Of a stretch of DNA of 40,843 nucleotides, positions 14,903 through 23,429 are shown piece by piece. Source of the stretch: Micromonospora trifolii (lineage in GTDB: Bacteria; Actinomycetota; Actinomycetes; Mycobacteriales; Micromonosporaceae); assembly GCF_022229005.1 (NCBI RefSeq), contig NZ_JAKKFD010000052.1:1-40843 (forward strand). Reading direction: 5' to 3'. Numbering within the stretch: position 1 is the stretch's first letter; each line of letters starts with the position of its first letter. The translations under genes and the position numbers were made by a program. Below the pieces are notes generated by a model. That model was given only the letters and a program-made list of their open reading frames with translations. It had not been told where the DNA came from and did not search any database.

Positions 14903-15787
14903 ATGACCGACCACACCAGCGTCCGCGCCGGCGCCCGCCGACCGCAGCGCTATCTCCCTCTGCAGATCCTCCTCGGCTTCCTGGTGATCTACTTTCTCGT
15001 ACCGTTCTGGTGGGTCATCGTCAACAGCTCCAAGGACGCGCCGGGCCTGTTCGGCGGCGGCAACACCCTCTGGTTCACCGACCAGGTCGACTACCTCGGC
15101 AACCTCCGGCAGCTCTTCACCTACGACGGCGGCATCTACCTGCGGTGGATGCTCAACTCCACGCTGTACGCCATCGCTGGCGGAGTCGGCGCCACGGTCC
15201 TGGCGGTGATGGCCGGCTACGGTTTCGCCAAGTACCGGTTCGCCGCCCGACGTTTCAGCTTCGCCGTCGTGCTCGGCGCGCTGATGGTGCCCGCCACCGC
15301 ACTGGTCATCCCGACCTTCATCATGTTCTCCCGGCTCGGCCTGACCAACACGGTCTGGGCGGTGATCCTCCCGTCGCTGCTCAACCCGTTCGGCGTCTAC
15401 CTGATGCACGTGTACGCGCGCGACGCGGTGCCCGACGAGCTCCTGGACGCGGCGCGGGTCGACGGCGCGGGCGAGGTGCGGACGTTTCTGCAGATCGCTC
15501 TTCCGCTGATGCGCCCCGCGGTGGTCACCGTGCTGCTCCTGTCGGCAGTGGCGTCGTGGAACAACTACTTCCTGCCGCTGGCCATGCTCTCCGACAACCG
15601 GCTCTTCCCGGTCACCGTCGGCCTCGGCCTGTGGCAGGGAATCGCGTCCGCGAACAACGCGGGGACCACCTCGCTGTGGAGCCTCATCATCCTGGGTTCC
15701 CTGGTGTCCGTGATCCCACTGATCATCGCGTTCTTCAGCCTGCAACGACACTGGCGCGGCGGCCTCTCCGTCGGAGGTCTGCGGTAG
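14903..15787 (+). CDS. Sugar ABC transporter permease (MalG-like)
   Basis: 294 residues, ATG immediately after the preceding stop. Six hydrophobic helices, with the EAA loop LLDAARVDGAGEVRTFLQIALP and the conserved MVPATALVIPTFIMFSRLGL segment of MalG-type permeases. It is the partner of the permease upstream and the lipoprotein at 12544. The gene is followed after 86 bases by the dehydratase, suggesting that import and breakdown of the pentose are co-transcribed. Confidence 0.92.
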   Translation: MTDHTSVRAGARRPQRYLPLQILLGFLVIYFLVPFWWVIVNSSKDAPGLFGGGNTLWFTDQVDYLGNLRQLFTYDGGIYLRWMLNSTLYAIAGGVGATVLAVMAGYGFAKYRFAARRFSFAVVLGALMVPATALVIPTFIMFSRLGLTNTVWAVILPSLLNPFGVYLMHVYARDAVPDELLDAARVDGAGEVRTFLQIALPLMRPAVVTVLLLSAVASWNNYFLPLAMLSDNRLFPVTVGLGLWQGIASANNAGTTSLWSLIILGSLVSVIPLIIAFFSLQRHWRGGLSVGGLR

Positions 15788-15873
15788 GTCGCGCCGACGC
15801 CACCAGCAATCCACCACACGCGCATTGATCGCCGCACACGACGCGGCCGGACGGATGACAGAGAGGTGTGCTG

Positions 15874-17601
15874 ATGTCGACGACGAATCGACCGCTGCGC
15901 AGCGGGGAGTGGTTCGGTGCGGAAGGCCGCAACGGGTTCATCCATCGGTCCTGGATGCGCAACCAGGGGTTCGCGGACGACGTCTTCGACGGTCGCCCGG
16001 TGATCGGCATCGCCACCACCTGGTCGGAGCTGACACCCTGCAACGCCCACCTGCGCGACCTGGCCGAGTCGGTGAAGCGGGGCGTATGGGAGAGCGGGGG
16101 CCTGCCGCTGGAGTTCCCGGCGATGAGCCTGGGCGAGCCGCTGATGCGACCCACGACCATGCTCTACCGCAACCTGCTGGCGATGGAGCTGGAGGAGTCG
16201 GTCCGCGCCAACCCGCTCGACGGGGTGGTGCTGCTCTCCGGCTGTGACAAGACCACCCCCGGCCTGCTGATGGGAGCGGCGAGCGTCGACCTGCCGACTC
16301 TCATGCTGACCGGCGGCCCGATGCTCAACGGCAAGTTCCGTGGCCAGGACATCGGCTCGGGCACCGTGGTCTGGCGCTTCACCGAGGAGATGCGGGCCGG
16401 CCGGATGACAGCTGCCGACTGCTCCGAGGCCGAGGTCGGCATGTCCCGCAGCCGCGGTCACTGCATGACAATGGGTACGGCGTCCACGATGGCCTGTGTG
16501 ACCGAGGCGCTGGGCGTGCAGCTGCCGGGGGCGGCCGCCGTGCCGGCGGTCGACTCCCGGCGGTACGCGCTCGCGCACGCCGCCGGGCGCCGGATCGTCG
16601 CCATGGTCGAACAGGACCAACGGTTGTCCTCGGTGCTCACCAGGCAGGCGTTCGAGAACGCCGTCCGGGTCAACGCCGCCATCGGCGGCTCCACCAACGC
16701 CGTCGTACACCTGCTCGCGATCGCCGGACGCCTCGGCGTCCCCCTGTCGCTGGAGGACTTCGACACCCTCACCGCCGACGTGCCCATGCTCGTCAACCTC
16801 ATGCCGTCCGGGACGTACCTGATGGAGGACTTCGCCTACGCGGGCGGCCTTCCGGTGGTGATGAAGGAACTCGCCCCGCTGCTGCACATGGACCACATCA
16901 CCGTCAGCGGCAGGAGCGTGGCGGAGAACGTCGACGGCGCCCAGTGCTGGAACCGGGACGTCATCGGCACCATGGACGAGCCGTTCCAGCCCGCCGGCTC
17001 GGGCACCGTGGTGCTGCGCGGGTCACTCGCGCCGTCCGGGGCGGTGTTGAAGGTCTCCGCCGCCTCGACCCACCTCCTCACGCACACCGGCCCGGCGCTC
17101 GTCTTCGACCGGATCGAGGAGTACGTCGTCGCCGCCGACGACCCGGACCTCGACGTCACCCCCGACACGGTGATCGTCGTCCGCAACGCCGGACCACGGG
17201 GCTACCCTGGCTTCCCGGAGGTGGGCAACGTGCCCATGCCACGACGGTTGCTCGCCGACGGCATCACGGACATGGTGCGGATCTCCGACGCTCGGATGAG
17301 CGGCACCGGCTACGGCACCTGCATCCTGCACGTGGCACCGGAGGCGTCAGTGGGTGGCCCTCTCGCGCTGGTGCGCACCGGTGACCTGGTCGCCGTCGAC
17401 GTCTCGACGCGCCGGCTGGACCTCCTGGTCGACGATGCGGAACTGGCCCAACGCCGCACCACCTGGCAGCCTCCGAAGCCGGTGACCGACCGGGGTTGGG
17501 TACGGCTCTACAGCGAGCACGTCCTCCAGGCGGACAGCGGCGCGGACCTCGACTTCCTCGTCGGTGGCAGCGGCAGCGCGGTGCCTCGTCACTCACACTG
17601 A
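15874..17601 (+). CDS. IlvD/Edd-family dehydratase, probable pentonate (xylonate/arabinonate) dehydratase
   Basis: 575 residues from ATG 15874, chosen over GTG 15868 because GAGAGG (15861-15866) has the better spacing. The cluster-binding cysteines of the family are present: Cys56 (TPCNAHL), Cys124 (SGCDKTTPG) and Cys197 (GHCMTMGTAST). The length and the stretch RSWMRNQGFADDVFDGRPVIGIATTWSEL (shown to residue 52) place it with sugar-acid dehydratases rather than with IlvD of valine synthesis. It would convert xylonate or arabinonate to 2-keto-3-deoxy-pentonate, the substrate of the FAH protein at 1319. Its position behind the sugar importer supports this. Gluconate-type substrates remain possible. 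Confidence 0.85.
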   Translation: MSTTNRPLRSGEWFGAEGRNGFIHRSWMRNQGFADDVFDGRPVIGIATTWSELTPCNAHLRDLAESVKRGVWESGGLPLEFPAMSLGEPLMRPTTMLYRNLLAMELEESVRANPLDGVVLLSGCDKTTPGLLMGAASVDLPTLMLTGGPMLNGKFRGQDIGSGTVVWRFTEEMRAGRMTAADCSEAEVGMSRSRGHCMTMGTASTMACVTEALGVQLPGAAAVPAVDSRRYALAHAAGRRIVAMVEQDQRLSSVLTRQAFENAVRVNAAIGGSTNAVVHLLAIAGRLGVPLSLEDFDTLTADVPMLVNLMPSGTYLMEDFAYAGGLPVVMKELAPLLHMDHITVSGRSVAENVDGAQCWNRDVIGTMDEPFQPAGSGTVVLRGSLAPSGAVLKVSAASTHLLTHTGPALVFDRIEEYVVAADDPDLDVTPDTVIVVRNAGPRGYPGFPEVGNVPMPRRLLADGITDMVRISDARMSGTGYGTCILHVAPEASVGGPLALVRTGDLVAVDVSTRRLDLLVDDAELAQRRTTWQPPKPVTDRGWVRLYSEHVLQADSGADLDFLVGGSGSAVPRHSH

Positions 17602-17686
17602 CGGCCACGAACGGACGAGGCCCACGAGGAACTCATTCCATGGAAGAACGGACGGCCCGCCAGTGCGAGTTCACGCAAAGGCCGCT

Positions 17687-18700
17687 GTGACAGCGGCCGA
17701 CCGGCCACCGGTCATGGCCGACGTCGCTCGCCTGGCGGGCGTGTCACACCAGACGGTGTCCCGGGTCATCAACGGGGCGCCCAGCATCAGGCGCGAGACG
17801 CGGGAGCGGGTCCTCGAGGCCATCCGACGACTCGACTACCGCCCCAACACGGCCGCCCGCGCGCTGGTTCGGGGACGGTCCGGGATGATCGGCATCATCG
17901 GCACGGCCAGGACGCTGTTCGGCCCGACGAGCATCCATCGCAGCGTCGAGGACGCCGCCCGCGCCGCCGGCTACTTCGCCACCTCGGTGAGCCTGTCCGA
18001 GGTGACGGTACGGGCGCTCAGCGACGCCACCGAACACCTCATGCGCGTCGGCGTGGAGGGCGTCGTGATGATCGCCGGCAACGACGAGGCCCTCGAGGTG
18101 GTGCGGATGACGCGCTCGGGTGTCCCCTTCGTCGTCGTGGAGGGCGACCTGTCCCGGGCCAGCGTGACCGTCGGTGTCGACCAGGTGCTCGGCGCGCGGA
18201 TGGCCACCGACCACCTCCTCGACCTCGGGCATCGAGAGATCGTGCACGTCAGTGGCCCGCTCAACTGGGCGGAGGCCCGCGCCCGCCTCGAAGGTTGGCG
18301 TCAGGCGATGAGTGCCGCGGGCCTACGCCCGCCGGAGCCGGTCGAAGGCGACTGGAGAGCGCACAGCGGCTACGCCGCCGGGCTGCGGATCGGTGCGATG
18401 CGCGGCACCACAGCGGTGTTCGCCGCCAATGACCAGATGGCCATCGGCGTGCTGCGCGCGCTTCACGAGCGTGGGCGGCGGGTGCCACACGACGTCTCCG
18501 TCGTCGGGTTCGACGATGTCCCCGAGGCGCCGTTTCTCATTCCGCCGTTGACGACGATCCAGCAGGATTTCGACGCGGTCGGTCGACGGGCCATCACGGC
18601 CGTCACCCAGGCCATCGACGACACGGTGCCGCAGCGTCTGCCGCTGGTCATCCCCAAGCTCGTGGTGCGGCAGAGCACGGCGCCGCCGCCCGCTACCTGA
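17687..18700 (+). CDS. LacI-family transcriptional regulator (second)
   Basis: 337 residues from the GTG at 17687 (AAAGG upstream); a GTG at 17663 in the same frame is an alternative. The HTH reads VMADVARLAGVSHQTVSRVI, with a hinge at AARALVRGRSGMIGIIG. The sugar-binding core has LLDLGHREIVHVSGP, AVFAANDQMAIGVLRAL and SVVGFDDVPEAPFLIPPLTT. It follows the pentonate dehydratase by 85 bases in the same direction, so it may regulate the transporter-dehydratase operon. I see no copy of the operator motif that belongs to the first LacI protein near it. TTCCATGGAA at 17636-17645 is a short palindrome in its leader. Confidence 0.88.
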   Translation: MTAADRPPVMADVARLAGVSHQTVSRVINGAPSIRRETRERVLEAIRRLDYRPNTAARALVRGRSGMIGIIGTARTLFGPTSIHRSVEDAARAAGYFATSVSLSEVTVRALSDATEHLMRVGVEGVVMIAGNDEALEVVRMTRSGVPFVVVEGDLSRASVTVGVDQVLGARMATDHLLDLGHREIVHVSGPLNWAEARARLEGWRQAMSAAGLRPPEPVEGDWRAHSGYAAGLRIGAMRGTTAVFAANDQMAIGVLRALHERGRRVPHDVSVVGFDDVPEAPFLIPPLTTIQQDFDAVGRRAITAVTQAIDDTVPQRLPLVIPKLVVRQSTAPPPAT

Positions 18701-18739
18701 ACGGCTGACGATCTGGACCGGCTGCCCGCCGACGGGCGA

Positions 18740-18764
18740 GAGCCCCGGCGTGTGGCCGGGACTC
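18740..18764. terminator. Hairpin between convergent LacI and GH30 genes
   Basis: GAGCCCCGGC (18740-18749) and GCCGGGACTC (18755-18764) form a ten-pair stem with one mismatch and a five-base loop. It sits between two convergent stops and can serve both. Confidence 0.7.
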
Positions 18765-18800
18765 CCGCGACGTCGATGGCGCTCGGGGCGAACGACGTGT

Positions 18801-20495
18801 TCAGAGGGTGAAGACGAGGGTGGAGATGCTGCGGGCGCCGACGTTGATGGTGGCCTGACCGCCGTTGACGCTGGTCGGTTGGCTGGCCGCGTTGGCGTTC
18901 TGCGAGGTGAGGTAGTGCTCGGCTCGGCTGACGTTCTGCGGTGCCTGGATCACGGCGTTGTTGACAGCGCTGTTCGAGCGGTTGAGGATCACCAGGGTGA
19001 TCTTCCCGTCGCCCTGGTAGGCGGTGACCTCCAGCGGTGAGGCCTTCGAGCTCTTCGTCAGGGCGACCCGCTGGTAGCCGGGGCGGACGTACTTGGCGTA
19101 CTGCGAGAAGGCGTACCCGCGCTTGAGTGGAGCGCCCGCGACGGTGCCGAACGCCGACTCGCCGTCACCGATGAAGGAGTAGTAGCGCTTGCCGTACCAC
19201 CAGATGTAGGCGTTCCAGTTGGCCTCCATCGACTTGTGCACTGTGCGCATGATGTCGTCGAGGGTCTCGTTCCAGACCGTCGCGTTGGCGGGGTTGCCCC
19301 AGATGTTGGAACCGCCACCGTCGGCCGCGTGCAGGTTCCACTCCGTCATCCACACCGGCTTGTTGTGCTGTTCGGCCAGGGAGTACGGCCGCAGCCGACC
19401 CGACTCCTCGGTGCCGTAGAGGTGCCCGCCGACGTAGCCGATGTTGTTGCGGGCGGTCGCGTCGTTGAGGGTCGGGTCGGTGTAGCCGTAGTTCATGTTC
19501 ACCGCCTCGGCCACCATCAGCTTGGTGTTCTGCACCTTGGTGCCCTGGTCGCGCACGAAGGTGCGCAGCTCGGTGCCACTCCAGTCCATCGAGTCGTAGT
19601 CCGGGTGCCAGTCCGGCTCGTTCTGCACCGAGGTGACGTCGACGGGTACGCCCTGACCGCGCATGTACTGCACATAGCTGTTCAGATGGTTGGCGTAGTC
19701 GTCGTAGTAGTCGGTCTTCAGCTTGCCGCCGTTGACCCGGCTGTTGTTGGTCTTCCACGCCGCCGGTGCGGTCCACGGTGAGGCGAGGATCTTCACGTTG
19801 GACCCGTACGACTTCGCCGTCTTCAACGAGTTCACGTGCGTCGCCCACTCGCTGGATTCCGGCGACAGGCCGGTCCGCACGATCGACAGCCCCAACTGGT
19901 TGGCACCCAGCCCGACCAAGGTCTGCGTGTCCGTCGTCGACCAGGCGCTGCCCCAGATCGACTGCGCGGCCCCGAACCCGTCGACCGTCTGGTACCTGGT
20001 CGCGCTGTTGACCGTGATGTCCGCCGGCCCGTTCGGCGGCGGCGGGGTGGTGGTGGGCGGCGGGTCGGTCGGCTCGGTGCCACCGGTGCAGCCCACCCCG
20101 TTCAATGCGAAGGTCGTCGGATCGGGGTTGCTGCCGGTCCACGAGCCGTTGAAACCGAACGAGACGGTCCCACTGGTCGTGATGGCCCCGTTGTAGCTGA
20201 CGTTCTTGGCGGTGACGGCGGTGCCGCTCTGTGTCAGCGTCGTGTTCCACGCCTGCGTGACGGTCTGACCGGCGTTGTAGTTCCAGGTCAGCGTCCAACT
20301 CGTCACCGCGTCACCAAGATTGGTGATCGTGACGTTGGCGCCGAAGCCGCCCTGCCACTGCGACGACACGCTGTACTTGACCGAACAGCCGGCTGCTGCG
20401 GCCCCCGCCGGCATCGCCACGGCGACCGCTGCCGATGCCAGCAGAACGGCGCCGGCCGACACCAGGGCGGCGTTTGTCACTCTTCTACTTCTCAT
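18801..20495 (-). CDS. Secreted CBM2-GH30 xylanase
   Basis: 564 residues, ATG with AGGAGA upstream. Order of parts: signal peptide (about 1-35), a family 2 carbohydrate-binding module closed by Cys37 and Cys136 (WQGGFGANVTITNLG, FGFNGSWTGSNPDPTTFALNG, the latter cut at residue 132), a Pro/Thr linker (about 141-156) and a GH30 domain. The acid/base is Glu293 in SVQNEPDW, and the nucleophile is Glu385 in WMTEWNL. The small beta-domain of GH30 ends the chain. Bacterial enzymes of this layout (GH30_8-like) cut glucuronoxylan outside the cell. A perfect CebR/CelR-type operator upstream suggests induction by cello-oligosaccharides rather than by pentosides. Confidence 0.9.
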   Translation of the reverse strand: MRSRRVTNAALVSAGAVLLASAAVAVAMPAGAAAAGCSVKYSVSSQWQGGFGANVTITNLGDAVTSWTLTWNYNAGQTVTQAWNTTLTQSGTAVTAKNVSYNGAITTSGTVSFGFNGSWTGSNPDPTTFALNGVGCTGGTEPTDPPPTTTPPPPNGPADITVNSATRYQTVDGFGAAQSIWGSAWSTTDTQTLVGLGANQLGLSIVRTGLSPESSEWATHVNSLKTAKSYGSNVKILASPWTAPAAWKTNNSRVNGGKLKTDYYDDYANHLNSYVQYMRGQGVPVDVTSVQNEPDWHPDYDSMDWSGTELRTFVRDQGTKVQNTKLMVAEAVNMNYGYTDPTLNDATARNNIGYVGGHLYGTEESGRLRPYSLAEQHNKPVWMTEWNLHAADGGGSNIWGNPANATVWNETLDDIMRTVHKSMEANWNAYIWWYGKRYYSFIGDGESAFGTVAGAPLKRGYAFSQYAKYVRPGYQRVALTKSSKASPLEVTAYQGDGKITLVILNRSNSAVNNAVIQAPQNVSRAEHYLTSQNANAASQPTSVNGGQATINVGARSISTLVFTL

Positions 20496-20583
20496 GAAAC
20501 TTCTCCTGAGGTGGTGGTGGCTTCACGCCTCGGGAGGGCTCGTCTGCGGCGAGATTCAGCGATGGTGTGGGCGGCGGAAGGAT

Positions 20584-20597
20584 TGGGAGCGCTCCCA
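20584..20597. promoter_or_regulatory. CebR/CelR-type operator TGGGAGCGCTCCCA
   Basis: A perfect 14-bp palindrome 89 bases upstream of the GH30 start. This is the exact site known for the cellulase repressor CelR of Thermobifida fusca and its CebR relatives, which leave DNA when cellobiose is present. Confidence 0.9.
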
Positions 20598-20669
20598 GGT
20601 GCTGATCCCAGAAAGGTAATTCGTCCAACGATTCCTGTCAATGCAATCGGTCTGGGCGCAGTGGTGCCG

Positions 20670-21605
20670 TCACCGGTCGCAGGTGCCGCACTGCCGGCGA
20701 GTGCGCAGGTGGTAGTCGGTGGACGTGATCACCAGGCCCACCCCCATGACGAGGTACGCCGACATCGCCACCCACAGGAACGCGTCGGAGAACTCGCTGT
20801 GCGAGCCCGACGACACCTGAACTATCCCCATGCCGAAGTAGGCCACGATTCCCGCGCCGAGGCCGAAGCCGGGCACCAGCAGCAGCAGGCGAGGAATGGT
20901 GTGCCCGGCGAGCAGCGGAACCCACCCCGGCCAGACCTCACCCCAGTGGTACACCAGCGCCAGTGGCAACAGCACTCCGGCCAGCACCAGGCCGATCTCC
21001 AACCCGAGCAGCGAGGCGCTCTGGTCGACCCGGTCGAACCCCACCACGAACTGGGCCGCGAAGCGGGTCACGAGACCGCACACAGCGGCCCACGCGGCCC
21101 AGCGCGCCCACCGCGCGGGTGCCGAGCGCCGCACACCCGGTCGGACCGTCCGGCAGCAGGCTGGGCAGTCGCCCCGGGTGCGCCGCTGATAACGCGCGGT
21201 GGCCAGAGCGAGCAGTACCGCTCCGGTGACACAGGCCAGCCGGCTGACGAAGGCCAGTGGGTCGAAGAACGGGCCGACGGTGAACAGCAGGAAGCCCACC
21301 AACTCCGGCAGCAGGATCGCGGCCGCCGCGACCAGCGCTCCGGCGACAGCCCAGGCGAGCCCCGCAAGGGCCGGCCGCCAGGTCGTCACCCGGTCCAGGG
21401 CAACCGCCAGCCCGCCCGCGGCCGCGCACAACGCCACCGACCACCAGCCGGTGAAGCCGAGCAGGTCCAGCCCGAGCCGCCCGAACTCCGGAGCCTCGCC
21501 GACCGTCCAGGCCAGACGCACGCCCCCGTATGCCACGGCCCAGCCGAGCACTGCGTACGTCAGGCCGTGGACGGTCCGACCGACGATCTGTGTCGATGTC
21601 GTCAT
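20670..21605 (-). CDS. Uncharacterised duplicated membrane protein with CxxC motifs
   Basis: 311 residues; I do not recognise the family. By eye there are eight hydrophobic helices in two sets of four. Each set ends alike: the first in LATARYQRRTRGDCPACC (about residue 150) and the second in ITSTDYHLRTRRQCGTCDR at the very C-terminus. This looks like an ancient tandem duplication of a 4-TM unit with a cytoplasmic CxxC that could bind zinc or form a redox pair. No operon partner: the gene stands alone between the GH30 promoter and a divergent methyltransferase gene, 219 bases away. Confidence 0.7.
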   Translation of the reverse strand: MTTSTQIVGRTVHGLTYAVLGWAVAYGGVRLAWTVGEAPEFGRLGLDLLGFTGWWSVALCAAAGGLAVALDRVTTWRPALAGLAWAVAGALVAAAAILLPELVGFLLFTVGPFFDPLAFVSRLACVTGAVLLALATARYQRRTRGDCPACCRTVRPGVRRSAPARWARWAAWAAVCGLVTRFAAQFVVGFDRVDQSASLLGLEIGLVLAGVLLPLALVYHWGEVWPGWVPLLAGHTIPRLLLLVPGFGLGAGIVAYFGMGIVQVSSGSHSEFSDAFLWVAMSAYLVMGVGLVITSTDYHLRTRRQCGTCDR

Positions 21606-21824
21606 GCGCCGATCCTGCCCGCCTCCGGCAGTGGGGAGACCCCGCTGACAGGGGACGTCACTCCCTCTCGCGAGGGATCGGCCCGACTCCGTCTCTTGTG
21701 GAGTGACCGGGTGTGGTGTGAATCCTCGGCCTTCTATACCGTGGCACGGTCACGGGTGGCCACTTCCTCGACCGGGCCGTCCCGCGACGACGTCGCTTAC
21801 GCGTTCGACATGGGGGGTTTCGTC

Positions 21825-22658
21825 GTGACCATGGAATCGCCGACGACCGGTCGGCCTGAGGCTGGTGAGGCCGACGTGCAGCAGAAGATCGACACGTCGG
21901 TGCCGCATTCGGCGCGGATCTGGAACTACTGGCTCGGTGGCAAGGACAACTTCGCTGTCGACCGCGAGGCCGGAGACCAGTACCGCCAGGTCTTCCCCGG
22001 CGTCGTCGACGTGGCCCGGGCCTCCCGGCAGTTCCTGGTCCGCTCGACCATGTTCCTCGCTACCGACGCGGGCATCCGCCAGTTCCTCGACGTCGGCACC
22101 GGGCTGCCGACCGCCAACAACACCCACGAGGTGGCCCAGCGGATCGCGCCGGACGCGCGGATCGTCTACGTCGACAGCGACCCCCTGGTGCTGGCGCACG
22201 CGCGCGCGTTGCTGGTGGGCACGTCCGAGGGCAGGACCGCCTACATCGACGGTGACCTGCACGACCCGGCCGCTGTCATCGCCGAGGCCGGCAAGACGCT
22301 GGACTTCGCGCAGCCGATCGGTCTCATCCTCAGTGGCGTCATGGGCCACGTGCCCGACTACGAGGCGGCCCGCTCGATCACCCGGCAGTTGGTGGCGGCG
22401 CTGCCGAGCGGCAGCTACCTCTCGCTGAACGACGGCACGAGCCTGATCAGCGCCGAGATGCAGCAGGCGCAGGACGACTACAACGACAGCGGGGCGACCC
22501 CGTACACCCTGCGCTCGCCGGACGAGATCGCCGGCTTCTTCGACGGCCTGGAGCTGGTCGAGCCCGGCGTCGTGCCGTGCCCGCAGTGGCGGCCGGACGA
22601 CGCTGTCGACACGCCTGCCGACATCGACGCCTTCGGCGGGGTGGGCCGCAAGCGCTGA
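21825..22658 (+). CDS. SAM-dependent methyltransferase, DUF574 (Methyltransf_19) family
   Basis: 277 residues from the GTG at 21825 (GGGGGG seven bases upstream); ATG 21831 is an alternative. The pattern TSVPHSARIWNYWLGGKDNFAVDR, here shown to residue 53, then FLDVGTGLPTANNTHEVAQ and RIVYVDSDPLVLAHARAL, marks the actinomycete-expanded DUF574 family with a Rossmann SAM-binding fold. Close to its end is PCPQWRPDDAVD, also typical. Members are very numerous in Micromonospora and Streptomyces and their substrates are mostly unknown. No neighbour suggests a role. Confidence 0.85.
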   Translation: MTMESPTTGRPEAGEADVQQKIDTSVPHSARIWNYWLGGKDNFAVDREAGDQYRQVFPGVVDVARASRQFLVRSTMFLATDAGIRQFLDVGTGLPTANNTHEVAQRIAPDARIVYVDSDPLVLAHARALLVGTSEGRTAYIDGDLHDPAAVIAEAGKTLDFAQPIGLILSGVMGHVPDYEAARSITRQLVAALPSGSYLSLNDGTSLISAEMQQAQDDYNDSGATPYTLRSPDEIAGFFDGLELVEPGVVPCPQWRPDDAVDTPADIDAFGGVGRKR

Positions 22659-22697
22659 CGCCGCCGCCCGGTACGGACGGTCAGCCGGTCTGGCCGA

Positions 22698-23408
22698 CTA
22701 GAGGGCTCCGGACAGGTAGTCGCGACGACGCTGCGGTTCGAACTTCTCGATCGCGTACCGCAGCGTGACCCGTGGCATGACCCGGTAGCGGCGGGCGAGG
22801 AACTCCTCCTCCGCCGCCCTGTCCCGGTTGCCCACCTCGCGCAGCATCCAGCCCACCGCCTTCCGGACGAGGTCGTGTGGGTCGTGCAGGAGCCGGTCGG
22901 CGAGTCGGAAGGTCCACTCGAAGTCACCGGCCTTGATGAAGGCGAAGGTCGCCATGATGGCGATGCGCCGCTCCCACACGAGGCCCGACTCGGCCAACCG
23001 ATCCAGGACGCTCCGGTCCTTGTCGATCAGCCAAGGGCCGACGATGTACGGCGCGGACGAGTCCACCAGGTCCCAGTTGTTGATGCGGTCGGTGTGTGCC
23101 AACAGGGTGCCGAAGATCCGACCCCGTTCCCGCTCGTCGCCCTTGGCGAACGTCCGCACCAGGATGAACAGCGCGGTCAACCGCTCCTCGTGCGCGCCTC
23201 CGGTGAGCAGCTTCGTCGTCTCGGCCAGCGGAAGGTCGCGCCAGAACCGGGCGGCCACGGTGCGCTGATCGGGTACTGAGACGCCGAGTGCCCGGTCGCC
23301 CTCGCCGTAACCACCGGGGACCATCTGGAGGAACCGGCTCGACGCCTCGGCCCGCCGTGGATCGGCGAGGCTGGCGAGTGCCCGAGACACGTCGACGCTG
23401 GTGGCCAT
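22698..23408 (-). CDS. AlkD-like HEAT-repeat DNA alkylation repair protein
   Basis: 236 residues made of repeated helices. Family landmarks include FLQMVPGGYGEGDRALGVSV near the start, ALFILVRTFAKGD, NNWDLVDSSAPYIVGPWL and the C-terminal RKAVGWMLREVGNRD. This is the pattern of AlkD-type DNA glycosylases, which remove bulky or cationic alkylated bases without flipping them. The length (about 235) is normal for the family. Its stop faces the methyltransferase stop and its start is 22 bases upstream of the esterase stop region without overlap. It is probably a stand-alone housekeeping repair gene. Confidence 0.85.
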   Translation of the reverse strand: MATSVDVSRALASLADPRRAEASSRFLQMVPGGYGEGDRALGVSVPDQRTVAARFWRDLPLAETTKLLTGGAHEERLTALFILVRTFAKGDERERGRIFGTLLAHTDRINNWDLVDSSAPYIVGPWLIDKDRSVLDRLAESGLVWERRIAIMATFAFIKAGDFEWTFRLADRLLHDPHDLVRKAVGWMLREVGNRDRAAEEEFLARRYRVMPRVTLRYAIEKFEPQRRRDYLSGAL

Positions 23409-23429
23409 GACCGTCGACGCTACCGGGGG

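Noticed and set aside
19836..22658. 940-codon plus-strand frame, apparently fusing several genes
   Set aside because: Only the 3' part (from 21825) is the methyltransferase. The rest runs antisense to GH30 and to the membrane protein and has no motifs.
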